From positions 13,369,001 to 13,433,000 of the forward strand of contig NC_092680.1 of NCBI RefSeq assembly GCF_964355755.1: a stretch of 64,000 nucleotides of DNA, given 5' to 3'. The notes below the pieces were generated by a model. It saw nothing but the letters and a program-made list of their open reading frames with translations, did not search any database and was not told the origin of the DNA. Both the position numbers and the translations under genes were made by a program. Below are positions 34,501 through 64,000 of the stretch, piece by piece. The DNA is from Antedon mediterranea. Taxonomy: Eukaryota; Echinodermata; Crinoidea; Comatulida; Antedonidae. Position 1 is the stretch's first letter. Each line of letters starts with the position of its first letter.

Positions 34501-36686
34501 GTCCTCATTATACACAATGATTTTCTACTATCACATATTAAAATATAAAACAATCATATAGCCTTTAATGAATTTACATGGAGGTCTATCCAAATAAATT
34601 TAAATAAAAGGGTCGTAATATGTCTTCGTCTCCAGTTCGTGGAAATTGAAGTTAGGATTCCATCATTTCAACAACAAAAAATATTCAAAATTTTCCTGCC
34701 AGTTTGCGTTCAAGAGTACAACCTGCTTAGTTTTAAATACGAGTACTGCTTTCTATACACATAACTTTGATTTCTGAAAAAAAAAAATCCCTGTAATAAA
34801 TGTACTTTAATTACTGTAATAATCTAGGCGTAGATTATGTTGACCAGACCAGTGAGAGGACGATCGACTGTACAGTACTAACATAAGTCCTCTAGGTGGA
34901 TACAACTTATTTCTTGTCTAAAAAGTGTACAGTAGTATGCTAATAGTACTATTATTAGATTAGGTAGTTGGAGTAGTTTGGAGAGATACATCTATTTATA
35001 AGAGAGTACTTTATTATTATAGATATAATACTAATAGGTACCATGTATTGGGATGCAATTCAACAGTTATGAATAAAAAAAACTCTGTATGCTTTTTTCT
35101 GGCTGTGAAATATAAAATTGTTAAATGAAAAAGAAAATTTAGGGTGATCATCCCAGTATTTACAGTCTAAATTTGATCTTTATGCAACAATAGGCATAAA
35201 CGATTTTTTAATTAACAGGTATAAAAGCAAATTAAAAGCCTTACGTACTCTGTATGTTGGAGGAAATAAGCATAAGTGCAAATAAATCCTTGACCACAGG
35301 ATGTAATTCACTATTTGGAATCAGTAGTACACGATTGTGTTGGACCATAATGTGGTCCAGGTTGACGGGCCAGGAATGATGGTAGTGCCCAGTATACAGT
35401 GTAGTTTAGCCTCAAGGCAATACCATGTAGCTGGATTAGCTTGGAGAAATACACTAGAGATTTCATGAGATTTGGTGTGTGATGATTCAGTTTGATAATT
35501 AGCTGTGAAAAAAAAGTGTTGAATTATGAAGAAAATATTGTAAAATATAACAAGGAAGTTATACTATAGTACAATTAAGGGGTAACAGTAAAATATATTA
35601 TAATAATAAATGCAATGGGAATTACTATTACTAATATTATGTATACAATACAATATTACAGTTAAATTCATAGGTCGATATTATTTTATTATTATAAGGA
35701 AATCTGTTTTAGAATGAGAAAAAACCGTCCCAACCTAGATTTGAACCCAGCTATCAATAAAGCTATAAAGCTATTGGTACGAGTTGACCAATTATTTGGG
35801 TACGAGTTAGCCAAGTTTGGTACGAGTTGACATGGGTATGTTACGGGTTGACCAGCACCCTAGAATACGGATAAAGATCAACCCGTACCCCCATGCCGAC
35901 TCATTCCCATCCCATGGTAGAATACTACTTACATGTTAGTTTAGCCTAGCTGGGCTAACCTACCTCACCTCTCACATGCCCTCCTGAAAAAACGCGACCG
36001 AAATTACTGGAACCCTACCCTACCAGACCTAGATAGTAGTGATCCGTAGTACCATGGAACTATAATAAATGGTAGACGTACTAGTACTGTGTAGTATATG
36101 TTAACATGTCTGGCTCTACGAGGCCTTTTTATGCTCATAGGATGGCTTTTTTGGACGTCCCAATGTAGGCCTATGCCTATAACTAGGACAGATTTCCCAT
36201 TCCTGCAGGCCTGTAGCCTATGCTCTAGTAGGGCGCCCGGGTGTACCCTGGTCGATTCACCCCTGGTCGACTCGTACCCATGCCAACTCGTACTTAACTT
36301 CCTACCCTAAACTCGTATCCAACCAAATAATTGGTTGATTTCCCGCTAGACTAGTAGGCCTAGCCTAGCTACAATATTCATTATGCCCTACTAAAAAGGT
36401 AGATGAGCTACTAGACTAATTACGTAATTCGTATAATAATAACAATAATTGACTAGAAGGCCTAAAAGCGACGGAAAACACCTAGGCCTAGGCCTATCCA
36501 TTCTTGCATGGCAGTACGAAAACCTGCCTATGGTTGTACATCATTGTAAATTGTCAGCAGACACTGTGCTACGGACAGTGTACCGTTTGTTAAAATTACA
36601 GCATTTATAGCAGACAACAACGTGTATAACTAGCTATAGTTTTACAGATAGCACCTGTGGACAGTAGCAGAATCGGGTGCAGAATT
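28520..36686. repeat. 8.2-kb imperfect palindrome (arms ~4 kb, loop ~180 bp)
   Basis: The left arm (28520 to about 32565) is the reverse complement of the right arm (about 32745 to 36686) along its whole length. Paired landmarks include ttctgctactgtccac (28533) with gtggacagtagcagaa (36658), ataagttgtatccacctaga (30491) with tctaggtggatacaacttat (34891), and the atgaagtgtgtgttggtaga block (32066) with its inverse (33278). Substitutions and indels are spread through the arms, and the left arm has ~200 extra bases near 29400-29640, so the copies have evolved apart. No protein-coding exon was recognised in either arm. The loop belongs to the dispersed repeat at 1556-2175. Confidence 0.9.
28860..29600. 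repeat. Degenerate 'tacgagttgacc' word cluster
   Basis: Short words such as gggtacgagttggcatggg, tacgagtcgaccaggg and gtacgggttgaccc recur in both orientations. The partner cluster is at 35780-36310 in the right arm of the palindrome, and a smaller one lies at 47465-47570. Irregular spacing, non-coding. Confidence 0.65.
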
Positions 36687-36689
36687 TTT

Positions 36690-38160
36690 CTTTAGCGTCT
36701 TTTTTTTCCAGATATTTCAAAGTGAAGGAAAACTTCTTGTATAACAAAACCAATGGCCGTAAATAGTTTTTTTTTGGCCGAATCTTATTCCTGACAATTT
36801 GTTTTTTTTAAAGTACTTTTATCAGGAAAGAGTGCGTTTTTTATACTTACTCATCCCATGCGAATTAGTACAGTATATAACTTTATATTAAGGCAGAAAA
36901 ATACCGGGTGGTTTACAATTTATGTTCTATGCCTGTTGTGTATATAATGTTCTTATCCTCAATAATAATTTTATAATATAAATACAGTAAATAAATCAAT
37001 CAGGATGCAAATGAATAAACAGGTAATATATAAATAGATTAACAGATTAGTGTTTATTTATTCTGCAAAATACAGAACTACAGTAATAGCAATTCTAATA
37101 ATAAATTAAACCAAATGATAACAAAATTGGAAATGGCTAATATACAGCTTAAATTAGAACCAGAAATATAAAAGATAATCAATATTTTGTTTACAAATTG
37201 ATTTCAAAATGTAACCTTGTCAACTGTTGTTTTTTGTCACATTATTGGTATATCATTATGTTTTTGTAGATAACCATAATAGTTTTAAATACCTGAATAT
37301 ATGATGATTGTAATCTGTGAGCTGTAGGTTTATGACCAAATTGTCAATTACTAATAGTTTATATTTTTTCAATAATGACAATAAACTGCTATTAATAAAG
37401 TTATACAGAAGAATTTCTTTGTGTGAATCCCATTCAGTGGATTCCCTTATTAAGGAACACTTTACATAAAACTAATGAGGGAAATATATATTTAAACATT
37501 ATGGTGCACTCCTTTGCAGGGGACACTTTCTTCGGTTTTATGGTATCCCATAATAGGGGTTCTACTGTGTATAAATATAAGGACAATAACAACAAGCACT
37601 TAATTACTAATCACCATATCTATTAAGATAAATGTCACATGGAATTAAAGTACTAATTTCTGCATATCACAGACCTTTTTATAGTAAGATACTCTACTTT
37701 TTTTAATATAGAAATGCGGACACCAACACTTTCTAAACAAATTACATGAGGTGAACAACCCTTTTCAATCACAGTTTAAATACAGTAGAAACTCTCTCTA
37801 TGACACCCACATTAAAGGGACACTTTCTTGTGAAATTAACAAATGGAAATATATACAACACTACGGCCAACACCAATTAAGGGGACACTGTGTTGGGTCC
37901 TGAAGGTTTCCCTTAATAACACGGTTTACTGTATTAAAAATATTTTATTTCGATTCTTAATTACATGAGAACTGTGCCAACTACTCCAAAATGTGTCTAT
38001 AAAAAAAAAAACATATTATAAATAAACAAAGTCATAAATAATTTATTTGAATTAGGCCATATAGGAGTTATTTCAGCTTTTGTAGTAAGGGTGATGATGT
38101 AAAGACCACCTATCCTTTGAATATAATGATTTGTGAAATATAGTATAAACGAATCATCTA
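36690..38160. other. No recognisable gene
   Basis: AT-rich. The block ttccctta...gggacact...ttactgt recurs loosely near 37440-37570 and 37800-37930, suggesting old repeats. No exon or RNA gene was recognised. Confidence 0.5.
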
Positions 38161-38161
38161 T

Positions 38162-39245
38162 ATATAAATTCGGCAAATCGCGTGTTACTTCTAGAATGTT
38201 TACTCGATGGTTCGTCCGTATTTTCGGTACTGATTTTAACCACCTAATGTAACCTTGTTTACTAATAAAATATAGTTAGATAATTAGTTATTGACAATTA
38301 AAGCGAATTTAGGTTCAACGATTGGCCCCAAATAGGGGTGTTTTCCGATCGTGGTATACACTTTCTAATGGATCTTGAAGAATACCCGCACACAATAATA
38401 CGAGGATGTTTCGCATTTACCTATCTCCTTCTACGATAATTGTTTTTAATACTTGAAGACCGATTGAACTGCTCGAGTACAGCATCATAATGTTGACAGT
38501 CCGATTAAAAAAACGATTTTGATAGATTTAATATACGTTTATACAAATGTATTCATTTGCGATGAATGGAACATTCCAATGTCTCAGTCTCAGTATAATT
38601 ATAAATGTATGGGTCCTTGGGGATAAACATAAAACCTTTAGATATAGTATTACAATACTTTGACAATACTGTAAATACATATTAACCATATTTGGTCCGC
38701 CATTTGAATCGCAAATTTCTTACTGTGAGTGTGGATACTGTTAGATATATAAACACATACACAAATAAATGTTATTACTGTGAGTGTAGGTAGGCCCTGT
38801 TAAATAAACTTTATTATAAACGTCGTAATGGTGTATCGTTACATGTACTACTATGACAGTGACAATTAAGTATTAAATCGCAACTGTTTTACTGTATTTA
38901 GTGGTATATTATTTATAGGCCTATAAAATATGAAAAAATGTTTCGTTACTGAGTGAATAAAGAATTTATTTTAAAATGTTTCCTCTTCGTACCCATCCTC
39001 TTCCCCATCCATCAACCCTAATGTTACATACAAACACAAATTGGGTTTGTTTAAATGAATCCAAATTTTGTGACAAGATCCTCTTTCGGAATTCCCAGGG
39101 TGCTAATTTTAGTTGACTACATAAACCAGCGTGTCTATTTATTCGTTTTATTGTAAACGAAATTGTATTATAGTCCTGCGGTACGTACTTTTGAAATCAT
39201 CAGTTTTTTAGCCTGAAATGACTGTGTATTCGAGAACCATGCACT
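38162..39245. repeat. Dispersed repeat, copy 2 (uninterrupted)
   Basis: Direct match to 9680-10479 plus 11189-11560, with no insertion between (the join is at about 38866-38876). Non-coding. Confidence 0.85.
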
Positions 39246-39249
39246 ATGA

Positions 39250-41234
39250 ATACATTTAAATATAACATTAAACATATATCTCGTATTACATAAATTTTAG
39301 AAACAGAAATATAAAAACTAACCGCCTATTTATAATGCTGGAATATTAAAGAAAAACAATTAGTGAGCATAGAAAAAAAATTACTATCGCCACTGTCAAC
39401 TATGCATGTAATTACTATTGCCATGATTAACCGTGTTTCTAATGTAATTTTTTTTTTGTCTAGTTCCCCTTGCTGATCCTATCAGGATAATAAAACATGG
39501 CAAAAGAAAATATTAATTTACATGCCTGGTTTTTTTTTAAAAAACAACAAAACCCCAATTGGAATTCTCCTGATTAGTATGATGGTGATGTCATTTGATT
39601 TGATTTTCCACCTTAAACAGTGTGCAGTAAAATAACCCTAGTTCTCAATTCAAACTGCATATCTCTATATACATACTGTAAATATATATGCACAATCATA
39701 TAAAATACAAATAACATAATAAAATACATCATATTTAAATAAGGTTATATTGGTTTGTTATTTTAAAGTTCTCAGCCATCAGACCGATGGCAAATAATAA
39801 TTAAATTTAAGATTTAAGTAAAAAAGGAAAAGAGATAATATTTCGTGATTGGGCTCCAATATATAAACAAAATACTGTTGATAACTATTTTGAAGTACAC
39901 CTCGTATAATAGTTTTGAAAGTATATGCTTTGATCATCCTCAGGAGTAAGAATGCAGAAAGTCCAGGTAACTGGGAATATAAAAAAAATAGTGGGACTGG
40001 TGTGAAACCTAAAAAAATAGGAAGTTCACAGTGGGAAAAGTTTCACATCTCTCGGAAAATTGCTCTTCTATAGGTAGTTTCCATTCACCATTGTTCATGA
40101 GAAACAATGCTCTTCTATAGCCAGTTTCTATCCCTCCCACTGTGTGAACTTGCTATTGTTTTTTAGTTTTTAAAAAAAATATTTCTGTTCCAATATCTGT
40201 GAATTTTACAACTTATCACTAATAAGCCTAATGCCAACTAAAATATGGAGGATTTACAGTCTAGAGTCAGTTATAATGCATTCATATTTTCATATTTACT
40301 CCAATAGTAGTGGGCCTGATTGCATAAAGTTGGTATTTAGGTACATTTTTACAATTTTGCCAAGAAATGTAATGAGAAATTTACACTATTTGATTAACAA
40401 AATAAACAGATATATTAATACAGTACTATACTACAGTTAAAAGCTGCAAAACGATAAAAACCTTACTTTTAAACGACAGAATCTTAAACCTCTAACAATT
40501 TTTTTATATAAAATTATTATATTCTATTTTCGCTAAGCAAAGACATTTAGTTTTAAATACAAATTAATCATATGGATTAATGGAATTATTTGATAGAATT
40601 ATTAGTTTGATAGTGAATCATGTGCCAAAAAAAAAATAAAAATAAAACACTGAATACACAGAGTTGTAATAGGACTCAATAAAAACAAACCAGTGTTTAT
40701 GCATTGGCCTGAATATTGTTTTGGAAGCATTAAATGGTATCATGGTACATTATACATTACTAATCGTTTAACGCCAGAAATATAATAAGGTATAAACGGA
40801 GTGATTATTATGCAATTAAATTAAAAATCATGATTAATATTTTACAGTTGAATATTCTGTCTGTTATTGACCGTTTTATTATTATTGTCCTATTGGCGAC
40901 AGAAATAAAGATTTTAGTGTTATAAATTATTAAGATTCACAACAATGACTAAACATTAACATACCTCAACATGTTTAAGGTAGTGAAGTTATGTATTGGA
41001 AGTCTTACCAACACTACTACTCCCACAATAAATGACCCATACATTACATCATTTTTGGGGTTATGTATTAAAGGGGTACAAAAAAAAAGAACATATACAT
41101 ATTGTATCTACATTATTATTGTCTAATAGACAACTTCATCTAACACAGTTTCAATCACAATTTTATACGAGTACCGTATCTTAATAAATTTTACTCTTTC
41201 GCAATCCATATGATGGCAACAATACAATGTAAAG
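39250..41234. other. Gene-free stretch downstream of the MEK stop
   Basis: AT-rich DNA that could include part of the MEK 3' untranslated region. Many tttatt words (AATAAA on the minus strand) occur, so no single polyadenylation site can be chosen. One small MITE is listed separately. Confidence 0.5.
40009..40166. mobile_element. Small MITE/foldback (~158 bp)
   Basis: Starts ctaaaaaaataggaagttca and cagtggga, and ends with the inverted partner (tcccactgtgtgaacttgct, then attgttttttag). A second inverted pair (attgctcttctataggtag and the gctcttctatagccag repeat) lies inside. Non-coding. Confidence 0.7.
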
Positions 41235-41393
41235 CTCAAGTCTACACTATCGAACTTTATGTGACAAAAAAGTGTTATGTGACCAAATATGGTAGTGATA
41301 TGCCCAAATATGGTTGAGATATGACATCATCATGTTCATATATGGACACATCACATTTTTGGTCACATAAACTTTAAGAGTGTAGACAGGGCC
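41235..41393. mobile_element. Small MITE (~160 bp)
   Basis: gtctacactatcgaacttta and tgtgac at the left are the inverted partner of gtcacataaactttaagagt and gtagacagggcc at the right. The interior has further tatggtcacat-type inverted words. Non-coding. It may lie within the MEK 3' region. Confidence 0.75.
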
Positions 41394-41806
41394 TAAAAAT
41401 CTAAACTCAGAGTTGCACTGTGGGACATGTGGTAAGCTCAAGAAAGTTTTTTAACAGAGGGTGATACACCATCACAACTATTTCAAATATGGTGTTTTTA
41501 CTGTAGTTGTTATTTTTATTGATTAATTAAAGGGCAATCTTGAAACAAGATGACAGTTACACAATGATTAAGATATAACCATGACTAATTACAGGCGGAG
41601 GGATTACAAAATGTCAGAATCAAGTGGCCTACTTTAAGTTTTAAATTGGTCTATTTCTTATGCGACTAGAGTAGAAAGTAGTTTTATGATACTTTATTTC
41701 ATAAGCACACATTATCCACATACACTATGTATACCTACACATTATTTCATCTCTATTTCGGTTTATGATACAATCATTGGAATAATCAACGAGTATTCAA
41801 TATACT

Positions 41807-59454
<17,648 letters not shown>

Positions 59455-61140
59455 CTGAAAAGACAACAATACATTATTTAACAAGATTGCAAATCATTGC
59501 ACTTTTGTTCTACCCAGTGTCAATGTGTGCAGAGTAAAATTAAATTAATTATTAAAAATTCTGTAAAAGTGCCAGTGTGGCGACTCAAACATATTTTAAG
59601 AAATCTTTTGTTTATGGATTTGCTGAAAGTAAAATGTTGTCCGAGAAAATGGTTTAGTAATTTTTATAACAAAGGCAACTTTGCAGCTTCCTTCCTACAG
59701 AAACAGGACAATACTGTAATTATACACAGAAATATTGTTAATACATTGAAACATTTTAAATATTATTGTTTTTTTTATTTTAATACAATTTGGATCTCTA
59801 AGCATTTAGTATTAGATTATCCATTTATAATACAAAAATACGAATCGGTTAAAAAAAATACTAGATGACTTTAAATAATATCTCTTATTTATATAATAGA
59901 AGCGGACAAGATAGACAACTTTAAAAAGAAAACTGATTTGAAAAAACAGTACATTTACTGTACTGTAGGTCAAATAAAATAAAATGTTTACTGTTACTCA
60001 TGAACTTTTAGAATCAGATCCTGATCAAAATTGCATGGGTTCGCAGTCAGGCATTCTGGAGTATTGTGTTAACAACAAATGGGCTTTTTAAAACTAACTT
60101 TCTCATGTTGGTAATCACAATAGAATACCTAATTGAGAAAAATATTTGTTTAAATCCTTGATGAAGTCTTATTCGACCACAGTAGAATGACCCTTTGATT
60201 CGTACAACGCATTGATTAGAATGCTCACAAGGGAGATTATTTTATATAAAAATCAATTTAGTATATACCAATAAAAAGAGAATACAATCAGGGTACAGTA
60301 ATTATTAACATAATCTCTAACACTAATAAAATGACGAACCTCAGTAATTTTTATTTTTTAATTAATTTTTATTATTATTATTATCATTATTATTATTATC
60401 ATTATTATTATATAATACAGTACTGATTTTTATTATACACTGAATGATATCATACATAGCTATTGTATTTGTATTGCTGTATATTAAACTTCTTTTCTAC
60501 ACACACTGATGATAGGAAACTACAAAATATGTCCTTATGACATCTAGTGTGGTGAGGATGATCTTATTATTAGACCAGAAGACATCAATTTATTAAGATT
60601 AAAATTAAGACAAAAACTATTAATTAAGCAATAATTGTGTGCTGTCTACCTTTTTATGATAAATAGCATGTAAAAAGAATATTTTGTCTGCATACTGATT
60701 TTAAAAAATACAATTATATACAGATCATGAGAGATTCTTAACCTTTGACCTATATTCATAATGTAAAGATTAATGTTAGCAAAACGCTCCAATGGTCGTT
60801 ACTGTGAACCGTAGAAGGCCACAGGCATAATATCACTTCATACTTAAGCATTGATTTTCTAATAGACGCTGCAGTACGCTGGATAGTACAAACCAATTAA
60901 GTATGTGGCTTGTACTTACTGTGTATAAGCATCTACTTGTCTATGGTATATATTTTATATATACACAATTACTATACATTACTATTATTAGTTATTGTTA
61001 GTCCACATTCTAATGGTCATGTTACTATTTTATTAATAATTATCTAAATGAACTAGTATTTTAATCTAATTTGTCACATACTGTATGTAATATTTTGAAT
61101 AATTAAATAAATAAAAATGTTTGTATACATCTACTGTACT
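59455..61140. other. Probable MEK intron, no exon recognised
   Basis: Upstream of the first MEK exon in the window. AT-rich with a (att)n microsatellite at about 60368-60415. The next MEK exon upstream (expected to end in the ...CMEHM region) was not found. The 123-codon plus-strand frame at 59497-59868 has no recognised family. Confidence 0.5.
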
Positions 61141-61142
61141 AT

Positions 61143-61362
61143 GTTAATGTTATATAATTATAATTTTTATAATATTTCCCAAAATGTAGGACCCCACTCT
61201 ATAATTAAGAAGTAATAAAAATTATAATTTACCAACATAGCTCTTTTTTTCCTACTTTACCATTATTAATGTTATGTAATTATATTTTTTAACATTTCCA
61301 AAAATTTAAAAATCCCACCTTAAGGAGTAATAAAAATGATAATTTAACAACATGGCTTTTTT
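61143..61362. repeat. Tandem duplication (~120 bp, two copies)
   Basis: ttaatgttatataattataa to ttaccaacatagctcttttt is repeated as ttaatgttatgtaattatat to ttaacaacatggcttttttt directly after. Both keep the agtaataaaaat block. Confidence 0.8.
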
Positions 61363-63650
61363 TTTGCGTTTCACTCTCAGCTAATTACTAAACTGATAAT
61401 ATAGATTCTACCGTACAGAAACAAATGGCTATTTGTTAGAAATCTATTTTAATACTGCCGACATCTACAATAATTATCAGTAATTTTTTCTTCTAGAATA
61501 CTGTATTGTGTTCATAAACAGCATTAAACCATTGTTAGTCAACTGATAATAAATAGATAAAATGGGATTTTAAAGAAATTTGGAAAGTTGTATATAACTC
61601 TATTCAAAAGCTGAATCCCTATGTCAAGGCTATGTTTAAAAACAGCTGATTGAAGCTCAGGAAGAGTTTTAACCATGAATTCCCACTGAATACAGGAAGC
61701 GAATAGATGGTTAAGATCCTGGCAGAGTGAGAAAATAAAATACAGTACAAGGCACGCCCTACAGTAGTTGTCATTCCATTTACTATATAACTTACTGAAC
61801 AAATATTCATAACTAATACACTCACTGTCACTTGCACCAATGAAGGTCCTGTGTTTCCTAAAAGCTGAGAGCTCTGATAATTTTTCTGGCTGTTTTATTG
61901 TTTTGATTTAGCTTTAGCTTTTTCTTATTTTGTATCTCCAGATTCAGTCACTGATTTTGTCAGTAATTTGCCTTTGGCTTTATGACATAATACATACAGT
62001 GGGTATCCCAATGTAAAAATTCAAATTAAGGATGGTACTTTTACTTTCAATCAATCTAAAGGAACTTACTGAAAATAAACTTTTGCAATTTAAATGATTG
62101 AAATTGGATTATCCATTCAAAAGTTATGGTCCGTTGAAGTTGCCAAAAAACAATGATTTTTGCTTAAAAAATGGCATTTTTTCCAATTATATTTGGTACC
62201 ATTATAGGGTTACAACTTTTATATTAATAACTTTAAAGTTCTTATTTTTGCCAAACCCATAGATACAACAGAGTTGTACAAATGTCTAAAAAATGCCCAA
62301 AAATTTCCCGTCTTTAATTGATTCATAACTTTCGAACTACTGTATGAATTGACTTATTTTTTGCATTGCATAGAATGTAATATGTATTTTAGTAAGATTA
62401 TTTATATTGACTGGTAGGTATTTCTGAAATACAACATAAAATATTGTTAAAACATTTTCAAATGTAAAAAAAAATATTTTGTGTTAAAAAACTGTGCGGG
62501 TATTGTTTCTTTTCAATAAATATTATTTTTCGTAAGTATACATTTTTTTTATAATTCTAGAATTTAAATTTTTATTATAATCATAAATATTATTTTAATT
62601 AATTTTCGAACCACTAAAAATAAGAATTAAGCCCGTGCTTATTATGTGTTCGATTCCATTTCGAGCGCCGGACCGGGCGCAGACTCAGCCACGCCTATAG
62701 TATAAGTTAAGTTATATACAGTATATAGGCCTAAGCCTTTAACGCTAAATTATGAGATACAGCGTAAACATATAACGGCAACCCTAACCAAAACACGTTT
62801 CAGCCGCCTACATAGAATGGGTTACGGCCGCTGCATAGCAAATGTAAAGGTTCTGAAATTTCTTCGATACATTTATTCCTAACGTACTTGCTTTTTATAT
62901 ATAGCTTGATAAATACTCCACTTCGTAAATACTTTAATAAATCTAATCTAATATAAAATTGATGTTTCGAACAAATTTTCAATGAGAAGCGACATTCTTC
63001 GCCATGGCTTGTGTGCAGGTAAGACTAGTTCCGAAAATGGAACAGTCCACTGCGGGGGTATCCAATCATAATTTAACGCGCTAATACATGCATACCATGC
63101 AAATTGCCTGGGCGACGGTAATTTTGTAATAAGCTGAGAACTGAACCCCCCTGCAAGAAAAATGGTAAACACTTTTATTTTGGATAGGGATTATTTTTTA
63201 AGTAGTTGGTCTTGTTGGCTTCTTTGCACGACGGTCACACAAAGTCAAATAAAACAATGTAGTTTATCAAACAGAAATATAAATTGGCTTCAATTTAATA
63301 CTAAATTAGCTAGATTTTAAAATGAGAAAGACTAAAAAATTTAATTTTTATCTTTTATTATTTTATTGACATTTGAGGCGGATGAACATAATAATAATTT
63401 AAACCGATTATATAATTTAAAAAAATATATTTTCTCCCTCCTCCCCTGAAAAAAAACATTTTGTTGAACACCTATAGGCCATAGCTCACAAACAATTAGA
63501 TTTAAAGGTATACAGAATAGAAATTGTTTCCTACAAATGAACACATATATGACACATCTCCTCTCGCATCTTTTTTTTCTAATGGCACAGACAAAAGGAA
63601 ATGTGTTCAAACAAACAGTAAAATGACACAGATTCTAACAGAGTAATTTA
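61363..63650. other. No supported gene
   Basis: Mostly AT-rich. A short GC-richer block lies at 62630-62700. On the plus strand, gccATGGCTTGTGTGCAG|GTAAGA (63001-63024) looks like a start codon in good context followed by a strong donor, which could be a tiny first exon of a gene running off the right edge. This is unproven. The minus-strand 74-codon frame over it (63172-62948) has no recognised family. Confidence 0.35.
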
Positions 63651-63671
63651 TGAGAAATTTACTCCACTACA

Positions 63672-64000
63672 ATAAACCTCTCCTGCACCTTCTCAGCCAT
63701 CCCCCTTCTGCACCTCTTTCTCAGACATACCCCTCCTGCACCTCCATTTCAGCCATTTCTTTCCTGCACCTCCTCAGCAATTCCCCTCCTCCTCAGCCAC
63801 CCCTCCTGCACCTCCTCCTCAGCCATTCCCCTCCTGCACCTGGTTCTCAGACATACCCCTCCTGCACCTCCATTTCAGCCATTTCTTTCCTGCACCTCCT
63901 CAGCAATTCCCCTCCTCCTCAGCCACCCCTCCTGCACCTCCTCCTCAGCCATTCCCCTCCTGCACCTGGTTCTCAGACATACCCCTCCTGCACCTCCTCC
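63672..64000. repeat. C-rich minisatellite with 126-bp higher-order period
   Basis: Units of about 20-30 bp built on cccctcctgcacctcc and ctcagccattcc. The tctcagacatacccctcctg block recurs at 63721, 63847 and 63973, a period of 126 bp. The array runs off the window. One plus-strand frame stays open across the visible array, but C-rich DNA has few stops and no start codon or exon border is seen. Confidence 0.85.

Noticed and set aside
36098-36310. Open frame of 70 codons in the palindrome right arm
   Set aside because: It is a translation of the 'tacgagttgacc' repeat cluster, and the mirrored left arm does not keep the frame.
28520-36686. The palindrome as an assembly fold-over artefact
   Set aside because: An artefact would give near-identical arms. 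Here mismatches and length differences are scattered along both arms. It cannot be fully excluded without long reads.
59455-64000. Further MEK exons (catalytic Lys, glycine loop, FYGAFYS region)
   Set aside because: I looked for these words on the minus strand and found none, so the N-terminal exons are placed outside the window.

Overview
The window is animal nuclear DNA, AT-rich and dominated by repeats. It carries intron-split genes with GT-AG splice sites, several kinds of non-LTR retrotransposon, an LTR retrotransposon, many terminal-inverted-repeat (TIR) elements and tRNA-derived repeats. The frequent AGGCCTA-type words and the mix of repeat families resemble echinoderm or other ambulacrarian genomes. 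That placement is a guess from composition, not a proof.

The one clear host gene is the C-terminal 237 residues of a MEK1/2 kinase (MAP2K1/2 family) on the minus strand. It has eight exons between 59454 and 41807, and every splice junction is phase-consistent. Its N-terminal exons lie beyond the right edge or were not found. One intron of 12.9 kb (46125-59029) has been filled by a 569-bp TIR element, a 4.4-kb head-to-head inverted element that carries a gene, and a complete short-LTR retrotransposon that itself holds two related DNA transposons. Two other gene traces are on the minus strand. One is a Smad4-like MH1 exon with a frameshift (13036-13413). The other is a first exon encoding a signal peptide and the start of a subtilase-type propeptide (26252-26386).

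Layout. 1-6350 holds tandem ~97-bp repeats, a tRNA-headed SINE, copies of a short TIR element and a LINE 3' end. 6350-9660 holds a minus-strand LINE inside an older repeat, then a foldback element. 9680-11560 is a dispersed repeat split by an insertion with tRNA-Val-like sequences. 12019-12890 is an inverted pair of 16-bp tandem arrays. 14100-14880 has tandem repeats and a 290-bp MITE. 15390-23285 is a second copy of the sequence at 1-690, split by a 6.7-kb nest of LINEs. 23277-25190 is a Thr/Glu-type minisatellite with a higher-order period. 25800-28240 has foldbacks and an ~80-bp tandem array. 28520-36686 is an 8.2-kb imperfect palindrome. 38160-39240 is the uninterrupted copy of the 9.7-kb repeat. 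41807-59454 is the MEK gene. 59455-64000 is mostly featureless AT-rich DNA ending in a C-rich 126-bp minisatellite.

The genes do not form an operon or a common pathway by position. MEK and Smad4 are both signalling proteins, but the Smad4-like piece looks broken. The most unusual content is structural: large palindromes, two insertions datable by empty paralogous sites inside the same window, and decayed partial copies of the MEK activation-loop exon inside its own intron.
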